The notes below the pieces were generated by a model. It was not told where the DNA came from. It was given only the letters and a program-made list of their open reading frames with translations, and did not search any database. From Bacteroidetes bacterium UBA6221 (GTDB lineage: Bacteria > Bacteroidota > Bacteroidia > Chitinophagales > Chitinophagaceae), in assembly GCA_002421685.1 (NCBI GenBank), contig DISB01000021.1, forward strand, positions 186,001 through 250,000: 64,000 nt of DNA, given 5' to 3'. Made by a program: the position numbers and the translations under genes. This document shows, one piece after another, positions 33,929 through 43,125 of this stretch. Numbering within the stretch: position 1 is the stretch's first letter; each line of letters opens with the position of its first letter.

Positions 33929-36775
33929 ATGAAACGTTTATTTATCGCCTTAATGGCGGCTATGGTGCTATATGCCCCACAGGTATTGGCCAAGGCCAAG
34001 TTATTAGAAGTAGTGACCAAAGAAAAAGGGAAGCTGGTAATACCTTACAAAAAATACATGTTAGACAACGGCATGGTTGTGATTGTGCATGAGGATAATT
34101 CCGACCCCATTGTGCATGTAGATGTTACCTACCATGTAGGCTCTGCCCGTGAGGAAATCGGCAAATCGGGGTTCGCGCATTTCTTCGAGCATATGATGTT
34201 CCAGGGCTCGGACAACGTAGCTGATGAACAGCATTTTAAAATAATTACAGAAGCCGGCGGTACGCTGAACGGTACCACCAACCAGGACAGGACTAACTAT
34301 TTTGAAACCGTGCCCAGCAACCAGCTGGAAAAAATGTTGTGGCTGGAAGCTGACCGTATGGGTTTCCTGCTGGATGCTGTAACCCAACAGAAATTTGAGG
34401 TTCAGCGTGCAACGGTAAAGAATGAACGCGGTCAGCGTTACGATAACGTGCCTTACGGCCTGTTGCGCGAAAAGTCAGCAGAAAGCCTGTACCCTTACGG
34501 GCATCCCTATTCATGGCTCACCATAGGGTATATAGAGGACCTGAACAGGGTGAACGTAAATGACCTGAAAAACTTTTTCCTGCGCTGGTATGGACCAAAT
34601 AACGCAGTGCTTACAATTGGTGGTGATGTGAAAACGGATGAGGTGTTAGCGCTTGTAGAAAAATACTTCGAGCCAATACCAAGAGGCCCGGAAGTGTCGC
34701 CCACGGTGCTACCGGCTGTAAAACTGGAAAAGAACAGGTATGTATCTATGCTGGACAATTATGCCAAGCTGCCGATGCTGCAGATTGCTTATCCTTCGGT
34801 GCCGAATTATCACCCGGACGAGCCTGCGCTGGATTGCCTGGCCGAGATATTGGGACAAGGCAAAAACTCCATTGTGTACAAGAACCTTATAAAAACACAG
34901 AAGGCAGCCAATGCACGTGTTTCTAATCCGTGCAGCGAGCTGGCCGGTGAATTTACTATTTCGGTAGTGCCTTTCCCCGGGAATAAATTGAGCGACATGG
35001 AAAGGCTGGTGAATGAGTCTTTGGTGGAATTTGAACAGCGCGGTGTTACCCAGGAAGACATTGAAAAGTTCAGGAGCTCTATGGAGGCCGACCTGATCAA
35101 CCGGCTGGAAAGCGTATCGGGGAAAGTATCTACCCTGGCAGCCTTCCATACCTTCACCGGGGACGCCAACAGGATACAGAAAGAGCTGGACAGGTACAAC
35201 AGCGTTACCAAAGAAGATGTGATGCGGGTGTACAATAAATATATCAAAGGGCAAAACAGGCTGGTGGTAAGCGTTACCACTAAGTCAGACCCCGACAACA
35301 AAGCAGCAGCAGACAACTATGTACGGTCAGAAGAAGGGTATAAAGCTCCCGATTACGGCTATGCAGGCCTGAAGTACAATAAAGCGAAAGACAATTTCGA
35401 CCGCAGCAAAATGCCCGGAAATGGCCCTAATCCCGTGGTAAATGTTCCGCAGTTTTGGACTAAGGAGTTGCCCGGCAAAGTAAACGTGATAGGTACCCAG
35501 TCTGACGAGGTGCCGGTGGTTACCTTCCTGATAGAGTTCAAAGGCGGCCACATGCTGGAAGCCGGTCAACTGAACAAGGCAGGCCTGGCAGACATGTTCG
35601 CCACTATGATGGAAGAGGATACAAAGAATTACACTGCAGAACAGTTCAGCGTAGCGTTGGACAAACTGGGTAGCAGTATCAATATATATGCCTCGCTGGA
35701 CGGTGTCAATGTGACGGTGAGGAGCCTGGCTAAGAATATCGGTAAAACGATGCAACTTGTAGAGGAGAGGTTGTTGAACCCCAACTTTACACAAGAAGCT
35801 TTTGACAGGGTAAAAAAACAGTCCATAGAAGGCTTGAAGAATGCGATGGTACGTCCTAACTATGTGGCCAGTACTGTGTACGATAAAGTACTGTATGGTA
35901 AAGATAATGTGCTGGGTTGGCCCACATCAGGAACCGTACAAACACTGGAGAATATCCAATTGGCTGATGTAGAAAATTATTATAAGAACCATCTCTCAAG
36001 GCACGAAGCCAAAGTGGTGGTGGTAGGAGATATCGCCAAAGATGACGCACTTAATCACCTTGCATTCCTGCAGAAACTGCCGGATAATGAAATAAAACTA
36101 CCACAAATACCGGCAACCCCGGCAGTCACCAGGGGCAAGCTCTATTTCGTAAATATTCCCGGCGCCGCTCAAACAGAGTTCAGGATAGGTACTGTGACCG
36201 GTATGAAATATGACCCATTGGGCGACTACTACAAATGTCATGTAATGAACTACCCGGTTGGCGGTGCCTTTAACTGCCGGCTGAACATTCACCTGCGTGA
36301 AACCAAAGGTTGGACCTACGGCGCCAGGGCCAACTATTCTGCCAATAAGTACACAGGCTCTTACGGCTTTGGCGCTGGTATCAAAGCCAACGTAACCGAT
36401 AGCGCCCTGGCAGATATAGTGCGCATCATGAAAGAATACAAAAACGGTGGTATGACCGAGGAAGAGTTGTTGTTTACCAAAAGCTCGATAGGGCAGAGCG
36501 ATGCCAGGAACTATGAATCAGGTTTCCAGAAGGCAGGTTTCCTTTCCCGCATACTAGACTATAACCTGCCTGCAGACTACCCCAAAAAGCAAAACGAAAT
36601 GCTGGCATCTATGACATTGACCGACATAAATGCCGTCAACAAAAAGCACCTGCCTGCCATAGACAATATGAACATTGTATTGGTAGGCGATAAAGCCAAA
36701 GTTTGGGACGGTATTCAGAAACTTGGATTTGAGATAGTGGAGTTGGATGCTAATGGCGAGCCTGTAGTGCAATAA
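33929..36775 (+). CDS. M16 (pitrilysin-type) metallopeptidase, full-length, 948 aa
   Basis: Signal peptide at 1-21 (KRLFIALMAAMVLYAPQVLA). The N-terminal catalytic domain has the inverted zinc motif FAHFFEHMMFQGSDN (His84, Glu87, His88), with downstream acidic ligands expected near ENVR-like positions (KNERGQRYDNV). The second half (from about residue 510) is the catalytically inactive M16 repeat (EAGQLNKAGLADMFATMMEE). Two halves in one chain is the normal size for periplasmic Bacteroidota members. It degrades peptides in the periplasm. A terminator follows at 36799. Confidence 0.92.
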   Translation: MKRLFIALMAAMVLYAPQVLAKAKLLEVVTKEKGKLVIPYKKYMLDNGMVVIVHEDNSDPIVHVDVTYHVGSAREEIGKSGFAHFFEHMMFQGSDNVADEQHFKIITEAGGTLNGTTNQDRTNYFETVPSNQLEKMLWLEADRMGFLLDAVTQQKFEVQRATVKNERGQRYDNVPYGLLREKSAESLYPYGHPYSWLTIGYIEDLNRVNVNDLKNFFLRWYGPNNAVLTIGGDVKTDEVLALVEKYFEPIPRGPEVSPTVLPAVKLEKNRYVSMLDNYAKLPMLQIAYPSVPNYHPDEPALDCLAEILGQGKNSIVYKNLIKTQKAANARVSNPCSELAGEFTISVVPFPGNKLSDMERLVNESLVEFEQRGVTQEDIEKFRSSMEADLINRLESVSGKVSTLAAFHTFTGDANRIQKELDRYNSVTKEDVMRVYNKYIKGQNRLVVSVTTKSDPDNKAAADNYVRSEEGYKAPDYGYAGLKYNKAKDNFDRSKMPGNGPNPVVNVPQFWTKELPGKVNVIGTQSDEVPVVTFLIEFKGGHMLEAGQLNKAGLADMFATMMEEDTKNYTAEQFSVALDKLGSSINIYASLDGVNVTVRSLAKNIGKTMQLVEERLLNPNFTQEAFDRVKKQSIEGLKNAMVRPNYVASTVYDKVLYGKDNVLGWPTSGTVQTLENIQLADVENYYKNHLSRHEAKVVVVGDIAKDDALNHLAFLQKLPDNEIKLPQIPATPAVTRGKLYFVNIPGAAQTEFRIGTVTGMKYDPLGDYYKCHVMNYPVGGAFNCRLNIHLRETKGWTYGARANYSANKYTGSYGFGAGIKANVTDSALADIVRIMKEYKNGGMTEEELLFTKSSIGQSDARNYESGFQKAGFLSRILDYNLPADYPKKQNEMLASMTLTDINAVNKKHLPAIDNMNIVLVGDKAKVWDGIQKLGFEIVELDANGEPVVQ

Positions 36776-36798
36776 AATTTTCAGTATATTTGTATCAG

Positions 36799-36827
36799 CA
36801 AGCCGCCTGTACCGGGCGGCTTGTTTT
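36799..36827 (+). terminator. Rho-independent terminator of the M16 gene
   Basis: CAAGCCGCC (36799-36807), loop TGTACCG, GGCGGCTTG (36815-36823), then TTTTAT. A 9-bp perfect stem 24 bases after the stop. Confidence 0.75.
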
Positions 36828-36905
36828 ATAGATATTTTTCTGAAACCCTTAACTAATAAATATAAAAGTTTACGCTTACATTCGTAGCCACATTTTTCAT
36901 ACACA

Positions 36906-38111
36906 ATGGTACAGACAGACTATATACATGTGCCTTATGGCAAAACCGTTCATGGTGAAGAGGAAATAGAAGCAGTAGTGCATGTGCTGCGCACATCTAC
37001 CCAGATGGGTAAACACGTACGGGAACTGGAAGAGAGGATCGCTGCATTATATAATAAGCGTTATGGCCTGATGGTCAATAGCGGTTCATCAGCTCTTTAC
37101 CTGGCTGCCGACCTGCTGAATTATGAAAAAGGCGCTGAGATCATTACTCCGGCATTGACATTCTCTACTACGGTGGCGCCACAACTAAAAAAAGGTTGGA
37201 TACCGGCTTTTATTGATGTAGAAGAAGGCACATACAATTTAGACGCAAACAAGGTGGAGGAAATGATTACGCCGAATACAAAGGCGATGATCATCCCTAA
37301 CCTGATAGGCAACCTGCCCGACTGGAGAGTATTGAGAGAGATAGCCGACAAACACAACCTGTTTGTGCTGGAAGATTCTGCCGACACGCTTGGCGCAGAA
37401 ATAGACGGCGCGTCTTCGGGCCGTTTTACCGATATGAGCACTACCAGCTTTTATGGGTCGCATATCATCAACTGTGCAGGCAATGGCGGTATGCTCTGTG
37501 TAAATAGCGAAGCCTTTTACGACCGTGGCAGGTTGCTGCGCAGTTGGGGCCGCAGTTCATCATTATTTGTAGAATCAGAAAAAGTAGAGAACAGATTTAA
37601 TGTGGAGCTGGAAGGCATTCCTTATGATGCCAAATTTGTGTTTGAAGAACCGGGGTACAATATAGAAGGCTCGGAAATGGGCGCAGCATTTGGCCTTGTG
37701 CAACTGGGCAAGCTGGGGCAAAACATAGATGCCCGTACAGCCAACTACAACGAACTTCGTTCCTTCTTTGCCCAATACGAGGAATATTTTATCCTGCCGA
37801 AGCAACTGCCTGGTTCACGTACCGGCTGGCTGGCTCTGGCTTTGACCATTCGTGACAGTGCGCCATTCATCCGTCGCGACCTGCAGATATTCCTTGAAAA
37901 AAGAAACATTCAGACGCGCACGGTGTTTACAGGTAATATACTGCGTCAGCCGGGCTTTAAGCACCAGCCCCACAAAGCTGCTGCTGCAGGGTATCCTGAA
38001 GCGGATAAAGTAATGCGCGGTGGTATGTTGCTGGCCTGTCATCATGGCCTCAACAGGCAGCAGATAGACCATATTAAAGAGAGCGTGACAGAATTTATAA
38101 AGAATTTGTAG
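36906..38111 (+). CDS. DegT/DnrJ/EryC1/StrS-family PLP enzyme with catalytic Lys replaced by His
   Basis: 401 residues with the standard family order: LMVNSGSSALYLAADLL, ITPALTFSTTVAPQL, VLEDSADTLGAEIDG (Asp157 binds the PLP nitrogen). At the position of the Schiff-base lysine the sequence is TTSFYGSHIINCAGNGGML, with His186. That exchange is known in the sugar 3-dehydratases of the family (ColD and the E1/RfbH type), which deoxygenate nucleotide-linked 4-keto sugars. So it is probably not an aminotransferase but a 3-dehydratase-like enzyme for a surface sugar. The next gene starts 3 bases after the stop. Confidence 0.85.
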   Translation: MVQTDYIHVPYGKTVHGEEEIEAVVHVLRTSTQMGKHVRELEERIAALYNKRYGLMVNSGSSALYLAADLLNYEKGAEIITPALTFSTTVAPQLKKGWIPAFIDVEEGTYNLDANKVEEMITPNTKAMIIPNLIGNLPDWRVLREIADKHNLFVLEDSADTLGAEIDGASSGRFTDMSTTSFYGSHIINCAGNGGMLCVNSEAFYDRGRLLRSWGRSSSLFVESEKVENRFNVELEGIPYDAKFVFEEPGYNIEGSEMGAAFGLVQLGKLGQNIDARTANYNELRSFFAQYEEYFILPKQLPGSRTGWLALALTIRDSAPFIRRDLQIFLEKRNIQTRTVFTGNILRQPGFKHQPHKAAAAGYPEADKVMRGGMLLACHHGLNRQQIDHIKESVTEFIKNL

Positions 38112-38114
38112 GGA

Positions 38115-38420
38115 ATGTTTGAATTATTGCTGAGTATCTTCTGTGCCTACCGCAACGCCTTATTGGCAAAACGCAAAGGACAAAATGTAGTGGTATGGGT
38201 GATTATTACAATAGTGGCTTTTTTTCTCGCTTATAGCATCGGCGGCGGAATTTTAATTGCTATTATGTACAGGGGGCCTATGGAGCCAGCGGCTGTATCT
38301 GAATATATTTTAAGCAGGCCGGTACTCAGCATCACTATCATGTTTTTTGGCCTTGGCGGATACCTGCTTACCCGTTATATACTGGAAAAAATGACGGGTC
38401 CGGAGAGGGAGGGGGAATAA
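38115..38420 (+). CDS. Small two-helix membrane protein
   Basis: 101 residues with two transmembrane segments (about 25-51, VVWVIITIVAFFLAYSIGGG; and about 72-91, PVLSITIMFFGLGGYLLTRY). The N-terminus FELLLSIFCAYRNALLAKRK is amphipathic and basic. It begins 3 bases after the DegT-family gene and is likely translated with it. No family recognised. Confidence 0.55.
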   Translation: MFELLLSIFCAYRNALLAKRKGQNVVVWVIITIVAFFLAYSIGGGILIAIMYRGPMEPAAVSEYILSRPVLSITIMFFGLGGYLLTRYILEKMTGPEREGE

Positions 38421-38433
38421 GACAGGAAGGGAA

Positions 38434-38682
38434 TTATTTTTCACCTTCAAAAGTCTTGAATTCATCTTCCTCTATCCGTTTGTTTTCTGTTAGCGCAAAT
38501 TCGAATTCAGCATCAGGATAAACCTGTTTTAGTTCACCAAGTATTTTTTCCTGTAGTGCGGGCAGACCGTCATTGAGGGGATTAGCGCTCTTGTTATATC
38601 TATTTACAAAAGATTTATGCTGCCCGTCCCTTGTTACCTGGTAGGTCACTTTGAAGTAAAATATGGGATTGCTCTCTGCCAT
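38434..38682 (-). CDS. Hypothetical protein, 82 aa
   Basis: 82 residues, soluble, alpha/beta in appearance: IFYFKVTYQVTRDGQHKSFV forms strands, then a helix LQEKILGELKQVYPDAEFEF and an acidic end. No motif that I can name. Convergent with the preceding small membrane gene; the two-component genes lie downstream on the same strand. Confidence 0.5.
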   Translation of the reverse strand: MAESNPIFYFKVTYQVTRDGQHKSFVNRYNKSANPLNDGLPALQEKILGELKQVYPDAEFEFALTENKRIEEDEFKTFEGEK

Positions 38683-38777
38683 GGCTGTAACCGCTATTGA
38701 TACAAAGCTACGTTTTCCGGCAGGATAATCAGCAATGCTAACCGTTATAATAAATCCAATTTCCCATGGGGGCTAAC

Positions 38778-39515
38778 TCACCATCCCAAGACTTTCTTCA
38801 GTTTCTCCAGCCCGCTTTTGCTCACCGGTATTTTTGCCCCCGATTGCAACAGGGCTATGTGGCTGTCTTTCTCATAAGGCTCTATACGCGCCAGCCTACT
38901 TACCGGTATAATATATGACCTGTGCACCCTGACGAATTTCCCGGGGTCAAAACCATTTTCCACCCTGGTGAGCGTGGTCTTTTTCAGGTAGCGCCCATCT
39001 TTAGTGAATATCCTGATATAATCGTCGCTGGCTTCTATATACTGTATCTCATCAGCGGGAATGATACGTATCACCCCATTGTCTTTTACCACCATGCGGT
39101 GTTGATAGCCTTCATATACTTTTTCTTCAGCCAGGTTTTTTAACGTCCCTGCTGTATCGGTACTGGTTTGCTGCATAAACTTCTGAACAGCCTTATCAAA
39201 TCGTTCTTTGGTTACCGGCTTTAAAAGATAATCCACGGCGTTGGCTTCAAAGGCTTTCATAGCATATTCGTCAAAAGCGGTACTGAATATAACGGCGGGA
39301 GGCTCGTCCACCAGTTCCAGCATTTCAAAGCCATTCAGCCTTGGCATTTGTACATCCAGGAATACCAGGTCGGGCTGGTGCTCCTGTATGGCCTTGAACC
39401 CTTCAAATCCGTCGCCGCATTCGCATACCACGTTAAACTGGGCGTAGGTTTTCAGCAGGCTGCTTAGTAACTGCCTTGCCAGTGGTTCATCGTCTATCAG
39501 TATTACTTTATACAT
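38778..39515 (-). CDS. LytTR-family response regulator
   Basis: 245 residues. Receiver domain 1-120: KVILIDDEPLARQLL with the acidic pair, phosphorylation site Asp54 in LVFLDVQMPRLNG, Thr/Lys of VIFSTAFDEYA and LLKPV. LytTR DNA-binding domain about 140-245: VIRIIPADEIQYIEASDDYI, KFVRVHRSYIIPVSRL. It overlaps the kinase gene by 8 bases and is the output of the LytS-type kinase. The targets are not visible; LytTR regulators bind tandem imperfect repeats. Confidence 0.92.
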   Translation of the reverse strand: MYKVILIDDEPLARQLLSSLLKTYAQFNVVCECGDGFEGFKAIQEHQPDLVFLDVQMPRLNGFEMLELVDEPPAVIFSTAFDEYAMKAFEANAVDYLLKPVTKERFDKAVQKFMQQTSTDTAGTLKNLAEEKVYEGYQHRMVVKDNGVIRIIPADEIQYIEASDDYIRIFTKDGRYLKKTTLTRVENGFDPGKFVRVHRSYIIPVSRLARIEPYEKDSHIALLQSGAKIPVSKSGLEKLKKVLGW

Positions 39516-40542
39516 CCTGCGGTATTTTTAGCGTTGTGGTGAACAGGCTGTTCTCTTTATGTGTGTTTAGCAAATCGGCACGTGCATACAACAGTTGCAG
39601 CCTGCGCTGTACACCGGCCAGGCCAAATCCTGTTCCGTTCAGAGCAGATGTTTCGGTTTCATTATAAGGGTTGGTGATGGCTATCACCAGCATTCCGTCA
39701 TCTGTATTAATGTTCACGGTTATTTTCACCGTTCCCGTATTGCCATACAGGCCGAACTTGATAGCATTTTCTATTAAAGGCTGCAACAGGAATGGAGGAA
39801 TATATGTCTGTGTATCGGCACGGTTATTAAGTTCAACGCGCAGCCGGTCCCCAAACCTTACCGACTCAATGGCCAGGTATTTGTCCAGGTAATCCAGTTC
39901 GTCCTTCAGCGATACTTTTTCTTTGGTTTCGCGCTGCACAGAGTTGCGCAGGAAATCAGACAGCAGCCCTATCATTTCCTGTGCCTTTGCGGGTTCTATC
40001 ATCGTCAGCGCACTGATAGAGTTGAGCGAATTGTACAGGAAATGCGGCTGCAACTGCTGCCTGAGCTTGAATAGTTCAGCCTCTTTCAGCAGTGTTGCAG
40101 CGTCCGACTGTTGTTTGAATTTCTGTTCCTGCGAGGTAATGCTTTTGTTTAATGCCAGGTAGGTGGCTGCCCAACTGCACAATAGCCAGAATATGATATA
40201 ACGTACAGGGCCTGAATTTTCCAGGAACGACAGGTAGTCATTGTCTGTAGTCTCTGTCCACCATTTTATCAGGTAAGTACTTGCATATACTGTCGAAAAG
40301 CTGAAAAATACGGCTATCAGCAGGCTGTACAGGGTTATGCTGACATTGGTAGGGTAGAGCCTGATGGCCTGCACTACGCCCCATAAGGCCAGCGATAATA
40401 CCAGGACGGAAATAATACTGTCGGCAAGGGCAAGGATAACATCAATATGGTACAGGTAATACAGGAAAATGAAATGGCCGCTTGCAACCAGTAAGGCTGA
40501 AAGCGGCAATAACCATATTATATTTCTGGTTGGTACCGGCAA
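39508..40542 (-). CDS. LytS/YehU-type sensor histidine kinase
   Basis: Four transmembrane helices (IIWLLPLSALLVASGHFIFL; LALADSIISVLVLSLALWGV; LYSLLIAVFFSFSTVYAS; YIIFWLLCSWAATYLAL), then the His_kinase domain with LRQQLQPHFLYNSLNSISAL (His in QPHFLYNSLN) and the ATP-binding NAIKFGLYGNTG / FGLAGVQRRLQLLY. The frame is open to 40788 but that part overlaps the DUF4288 gene in another frame and looks non-coding. The first plausible start just after that gene is TTG 40542, giving 344 residues. The kinase stop overlaps the regulator start. Signal sensed is unknown. Confidence 0.85.
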   Translation of the reverse strand: MPVPTRNIIWLLPLSALLVASGHFIFLYYLYHIDVILALADSIISVLVLSLALWGVVQAIRLYPTNVSITLYSLLIAVFFSFSTVYASTYLIKWWTETTDNDYLSFLENSGPVRYIIFWLLCSWAATYLALNKSITSQEQKFKQQSDAATLLKEAELFKLRQQLQPHFLYNSLNSISALTMIEPAKAQEMIGLLSDFLRNSVQRETKEKVSLKDELDYLDKYLAIESVRFGDRLRVELNNRADTQTYIPPFLLQPLIENAIKFGLYGNTGTVKITVNINTDDGMLVIAITNPYNETETSALNGTGFGLAGVQRRLQLLYARADLLNTHKENSLFTTTLKIPQDV

Positions 40543-40556
40543 TGCGTATATATGTT

Positions 40557-40862
40557 TTATACTGTTTCCTGTTCCCAAACCGGTGCGGCAATGGTCGTCA
40601 CGTCTATTACCGACGATGTGAGCAATGCTCCGTGCCCCAACTCTACTTCGCGTACATCTTTTATAGCTATCATCTCCCAGCAAATGGCGCGGCCATGCCT
40701 GTCTACAAAGATAGAAGCTTCCTGCGAGCCGATCTGCTTTGCCTGTTCTATCGCCCCCGGTTCGTCGTTGGCAAACACCAGCCTCCATTGCTCTTCGTAT
40801 TGCCCGGTGAATTCACCGTTACATTTTATTGAATAAATGATCTGCGATGCGTATGTTCTCAT
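40557..40862 (-). CDS. DUF4288 domain protein
   Basis: 101 residues: ASQIIYSIKCNGEFTGQYEE, WRLVFANDEPGAIEQAKQIG, VFEDR-like SIFVDRHGRAICWEMIAIKD. This matches the DUF4288 layout (short alpha/beta protein). It sits between the LiaF-like gene (19-base gap) and the kinase gene (14 bases to the proposed TTG start). So it is the second gene of a four-gene envelope-stress-like operon. Function unknown. Confidence 0.7.
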   Translation of the reverse strand: MRTYASQIIYSIKCNGEFTGQYEEQWRLVFANDEPGAIEQAKQIGSQEASIFVDRHGRAICWEMIAIKDVREVELGHGALLTSSVIDVTTIAAPVWEQETV

Positions 40863-40881
40863 AAAACTGTCTATTGTCTCT

Positions 40882-41628
40882 TTAGTAAGATTTTATTTCT
40901 ATGCTTCCGAAACTGCAACTTCCTGTCAGTACAAGGGTAATTTTCTCTTCGCTGCCTCCCTGGGTATAAATATTCCTGTTGTCTTCAACGCTGCCCAGCG
41001 TATTGCTTATCTCATTTTTTATCAGCCAGTGCGAGGGTACAATCAACTCTATTCCGCCAAATGACACGCGCATATTCAGGGTGATGGTCTTATCGGTGCT
41101 GTCTGCATTCATCAGGTTGATCTCGGCCCCGCCAAATGTGGTGGAAACATTACCGCCCTTAAAATCTTTGGAGGTCACTATTTCCTTATGTCCGCCAAAG
41201 GTTACATCCACATTCAACACGCTATCGCCGTTCGTCACTGTTTTTATGTTGCTGCCGCAACGGTCATCCCATAGCTTTTTTTTTCGTGCCGGCCTGAAGA
41301 TGACGACCAACCCCAGTAGAATCAGTACGGCAGGCACAAATAGTTCTTTGGATGATACACCATCTACTATTTCAAAGACAGGTATAAGATGCGCCACCCC
41401 TATCAGCGTCAGTATCCACCAGGCATTATTCCTGAACTTACTTTTCAGCGCTATGAACATGCCCACGGCTATAATCATCCATGGCCAGGCGTCATGCCAT
41501 TCCATGTCGAAGAAGTTCAGCTTCCTGAGCAGGATGAAAAGACCTACCAGGAGCAGGGCAAAACCGAACCACCTCTTATCTCCCCTGTGGTGCCCCGGGT
41601 GCATGTGGCGCTGTCGTACACGATCCAT
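40882..41628 (-). CDS. LiaF-like membrane protein (cell-wall stress response type)
   Basis: 248 residues. Four transmembrane helices in the N-terminal 110 residues (WFGFALLLVGLFILLRKL; WPWMIIAVGMFIALKSK; AWWILTLIGVAHLIPVF; FVPAVLILLGLVVIF), then a C-terminal beta-helix-like LiaF domain with repeated FGG motifs (VDVTFGGHKEIVTSKDFKGG, STTFGGAEINLM, RVSFGGIELIVPSHW). LiaF-type proteins modulate two-component sensors of envelope damage, which fits the kinase-regulator pair downstream. Its promoter box lies at 41653. Confidence 0.85.
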   Translation of the reverse strand: MDRVRQRHMHPGHHRGDKRWFGFALLLVGLFILLRKLNFFDMEWHDAWPWMIIAVGMFIALKSKFRNNAWWILTLIGVAHLIPVFEIVDGVSSKELFVPAVLILLGLVVIFRPARKKKLWDDRCGSNIKTVTNGDSVLNVDVTFGGHKEIVTSKDFKGGNVSTTFGGAEINLMNADSTDKTITLNMRVSFGGIELIVPSHWLIKNEISNTLGSVEDNRNIYTQGGSEEKITLVLTGSCSFGSIEIKSY

Positions 41629-41652
41629 ATATCTTCGTTTAAATAGTTAATG

Positions 41653-41660
41653 CAAAAGTA
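41653..41660 (-). promoter_or_regulatory. -7 box of the LiaF/DUF4288/kinase/regulator operon
   Basis: On the reverse strand TACTTTTG, matching TAnnTTTG, ends 24 bases before ATG 41628. A convincing -33 TTTG is not visible. Confidence 0.5.
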
Positions 41661-41753
41661 TATAACACCTCACCCCTTCGGAAGTCCTGTTAGGTTAAAA
41701 CTGAATACTTGTCGGTAAACGGTAGAAAAACGTCGGTGAACCGGAAGGAATGT

Positions 41754-42803
41754 CTATTGAAGTTTTTCAGGCTGCCAGCGCAGTTTGGGAAAGGTACGGT
41801 TGCGCAGTACGAAGAACTGCCACACTATACTGCCGTTCATCCTGCCTGATTCATTGCGGTGAGTGACCAGCTTTTTATATTCCCTGCGGCGTTTCAGCCA
41901 TTTTCCCAGGGTGCTATAAAAGCTGAAATGTGCCCTCACAATTGTGAAAGTTTCCTTGAAATTACCCGTAAGTAAGAGCCTGAGTCCGGCCACGCCGTCG
42001 AGCATAAACCGTAGCGGAAATAGCCATAACAACCGACTGATTTTCTCGTTTTTCAACAGCAGTATCAGGTTGTTCCTGAAATTATAAAACAGCTTTTGCG
42101 GGCTGCCGTAGCTGATGACGCTGCCGCCTACGTGATAAACAGTTGAGCCCGCAATATAGCCGATCTTATAACCGGCATTTTTCAATCGCCAGCAGAGATC
42201 CACCTCCTCCATATGTGCGTACAGGTCGTGGTCGAGGCCGCCATATTTGTGGTACAGGTCAGCACGCACCATAAAGCACCCGCCCGATGCCCAAAAGACT
42301 TCGATATCGTCGTTATACTGGCCATGGTCTTTTTCCAGTTCGGTAAAGATACGGCCCCGGCAAAACAAGTAGCCATACTTATCCATGAAGCCGCCCGCTG
42401 CCCCGGCATATTCAAAATATTCCCGCTCGCGCCAATACCGTATTTTGGGCTGGCAGGCCGCCAGGCCGGTATAGCGCTGCATAGCGTTCAGCAACGGGGG
42501 GAACCATCCTTCAGTCACTTCAAAATCGGCGCTGAGCAGGACGTAATACTTGGCCTGTATCTGCTTCAGCGCTTCGGCATAGCCATTGGAAAAACCCCTG
42601 TTCAGGGTAATTTGCAGCGTTTTTACCGTAGGGAAGTTGTCCTGTACGTACTGCAAAGTATCGTCTGTTGAAGCGTTATCAGCTACAATAACGTCGTAGC
42701 CGGCCGGCGCTTCTGCTACTATGAGGGGCAGGAAGAGTTCGTGCCATTTTTTCCCGTTATAGCTAAGGATAACAACAGCGGTATCATTGGTACAAACAAT
42801 CAT
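41754..42803 (-). CDS. Family 2 glycosyltransferase
   Basis: 349 residues. GT-A fold: TAVVILSYNGKKWHELFLP, YDVIVADNASTDDTLQYV (nucleotide-binding Asp), ITLNRGFSNGYAEALKQIQA and LLSADFEVTEGWFPPL at the DxD position. Then EVFWASGGCFMVRADLYHKY and LYAHMEEVDLCWRLKNAGYK, typical of rhamnosyl-type GT2 enzymes. There are amphipathic segments near the C-terminus but no clear membrane helix. It probably adds a sugar to a cell-surface glycan; donor and acceptor are unknown. Adjacent to a small membrane protein, 15 bases upstream. Confidence 0.9.
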   Translation of the reverse strand: MIVCTNDTAVVILSYNGKKWHELFLPLIVAEAPAGYDVIVADNASTDDTLQYVQDNFPTVKTLQITLNRGFSNGYAEALKQIQAKYYVLLSADFEVTEGWFPPLLNAMQRYTGLAACQPKIRYWREREYFEYAGAAGGFMDKYGYLFCRGRIFTELEKDHGQYNDDIEVFWASGGCFMVRADLYHKYGGLDHDLYAHMEEVDLCWRLKNAGYKIGYIAGSTVYHVGGSVISYGSPQKLFYNFRNNLILLLKNEKISRLLWLFPLRFMLDGVAGLRLLLTGNFKETFTIVRAHFSFYSTLGKWLKRRREYKKLVTHRNESGRMNGSIVWQFFVLRNRTFPKLRWQPEKLQ

Positions 42804-42818
42804 TGCCCGGGCGAATGA

Positions 42819-43037
42819 TTATTTGTAGGTAGGATTGTATTTGGTATTGTCCGGAACTTCTACGTCTTTATTGCTTTTGTAACCATGCTCATATAGGTTG
42901 TAGCAACCGGCCCATGCAAAAATGAATATTCCGAAAAAGAATAATAAAAACAGGAACCGGGATTTAGACGGTTTATTCAGTTCTATATCTGCCGGGTTGT
43001 CCAGCTGCTTTTCTTCGTTATAGTTGTGCATCTCCAT
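42819..43037 (-). CDS. Small single-helix membrane protein, 72 aa
   Basis: 72 residues: polar N-terminus (NYNEEKQLDNPADIELNKPS), one transmembrane helix (about 28-47, FLFLLFFFGIFIFAWAGCYN) and a polar C-terminus (SNKDVEVPDNTKYNPTYK). The gene precedes the glycosyltransferase by 15 bases on the same strand. No family recognised. Confidence 0.6.
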   Translation of the reverse strand: MEMHNYNEEKQLDNPADIELNKPSKSRFLFLLFFFGIFIFAWAGCYNLYEHGYKSNKDVEVPDNTKYNPTYK

Positions 43038-43125
43038 TTAACGCAATTTGCGGTGACAAAAATAGTAGATATTCAGTCAAAATCATAATATTTTTATAGT
43101 CGTTTCGTTGTATGTACATTACGTT

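Noticed and set aside
40543..40788. N-terminal extension of the sensor kinase
   Set aside because: Arg/Cys-rich, without pattern, and fully overlapped by the DUF4288 gene in a better frame.
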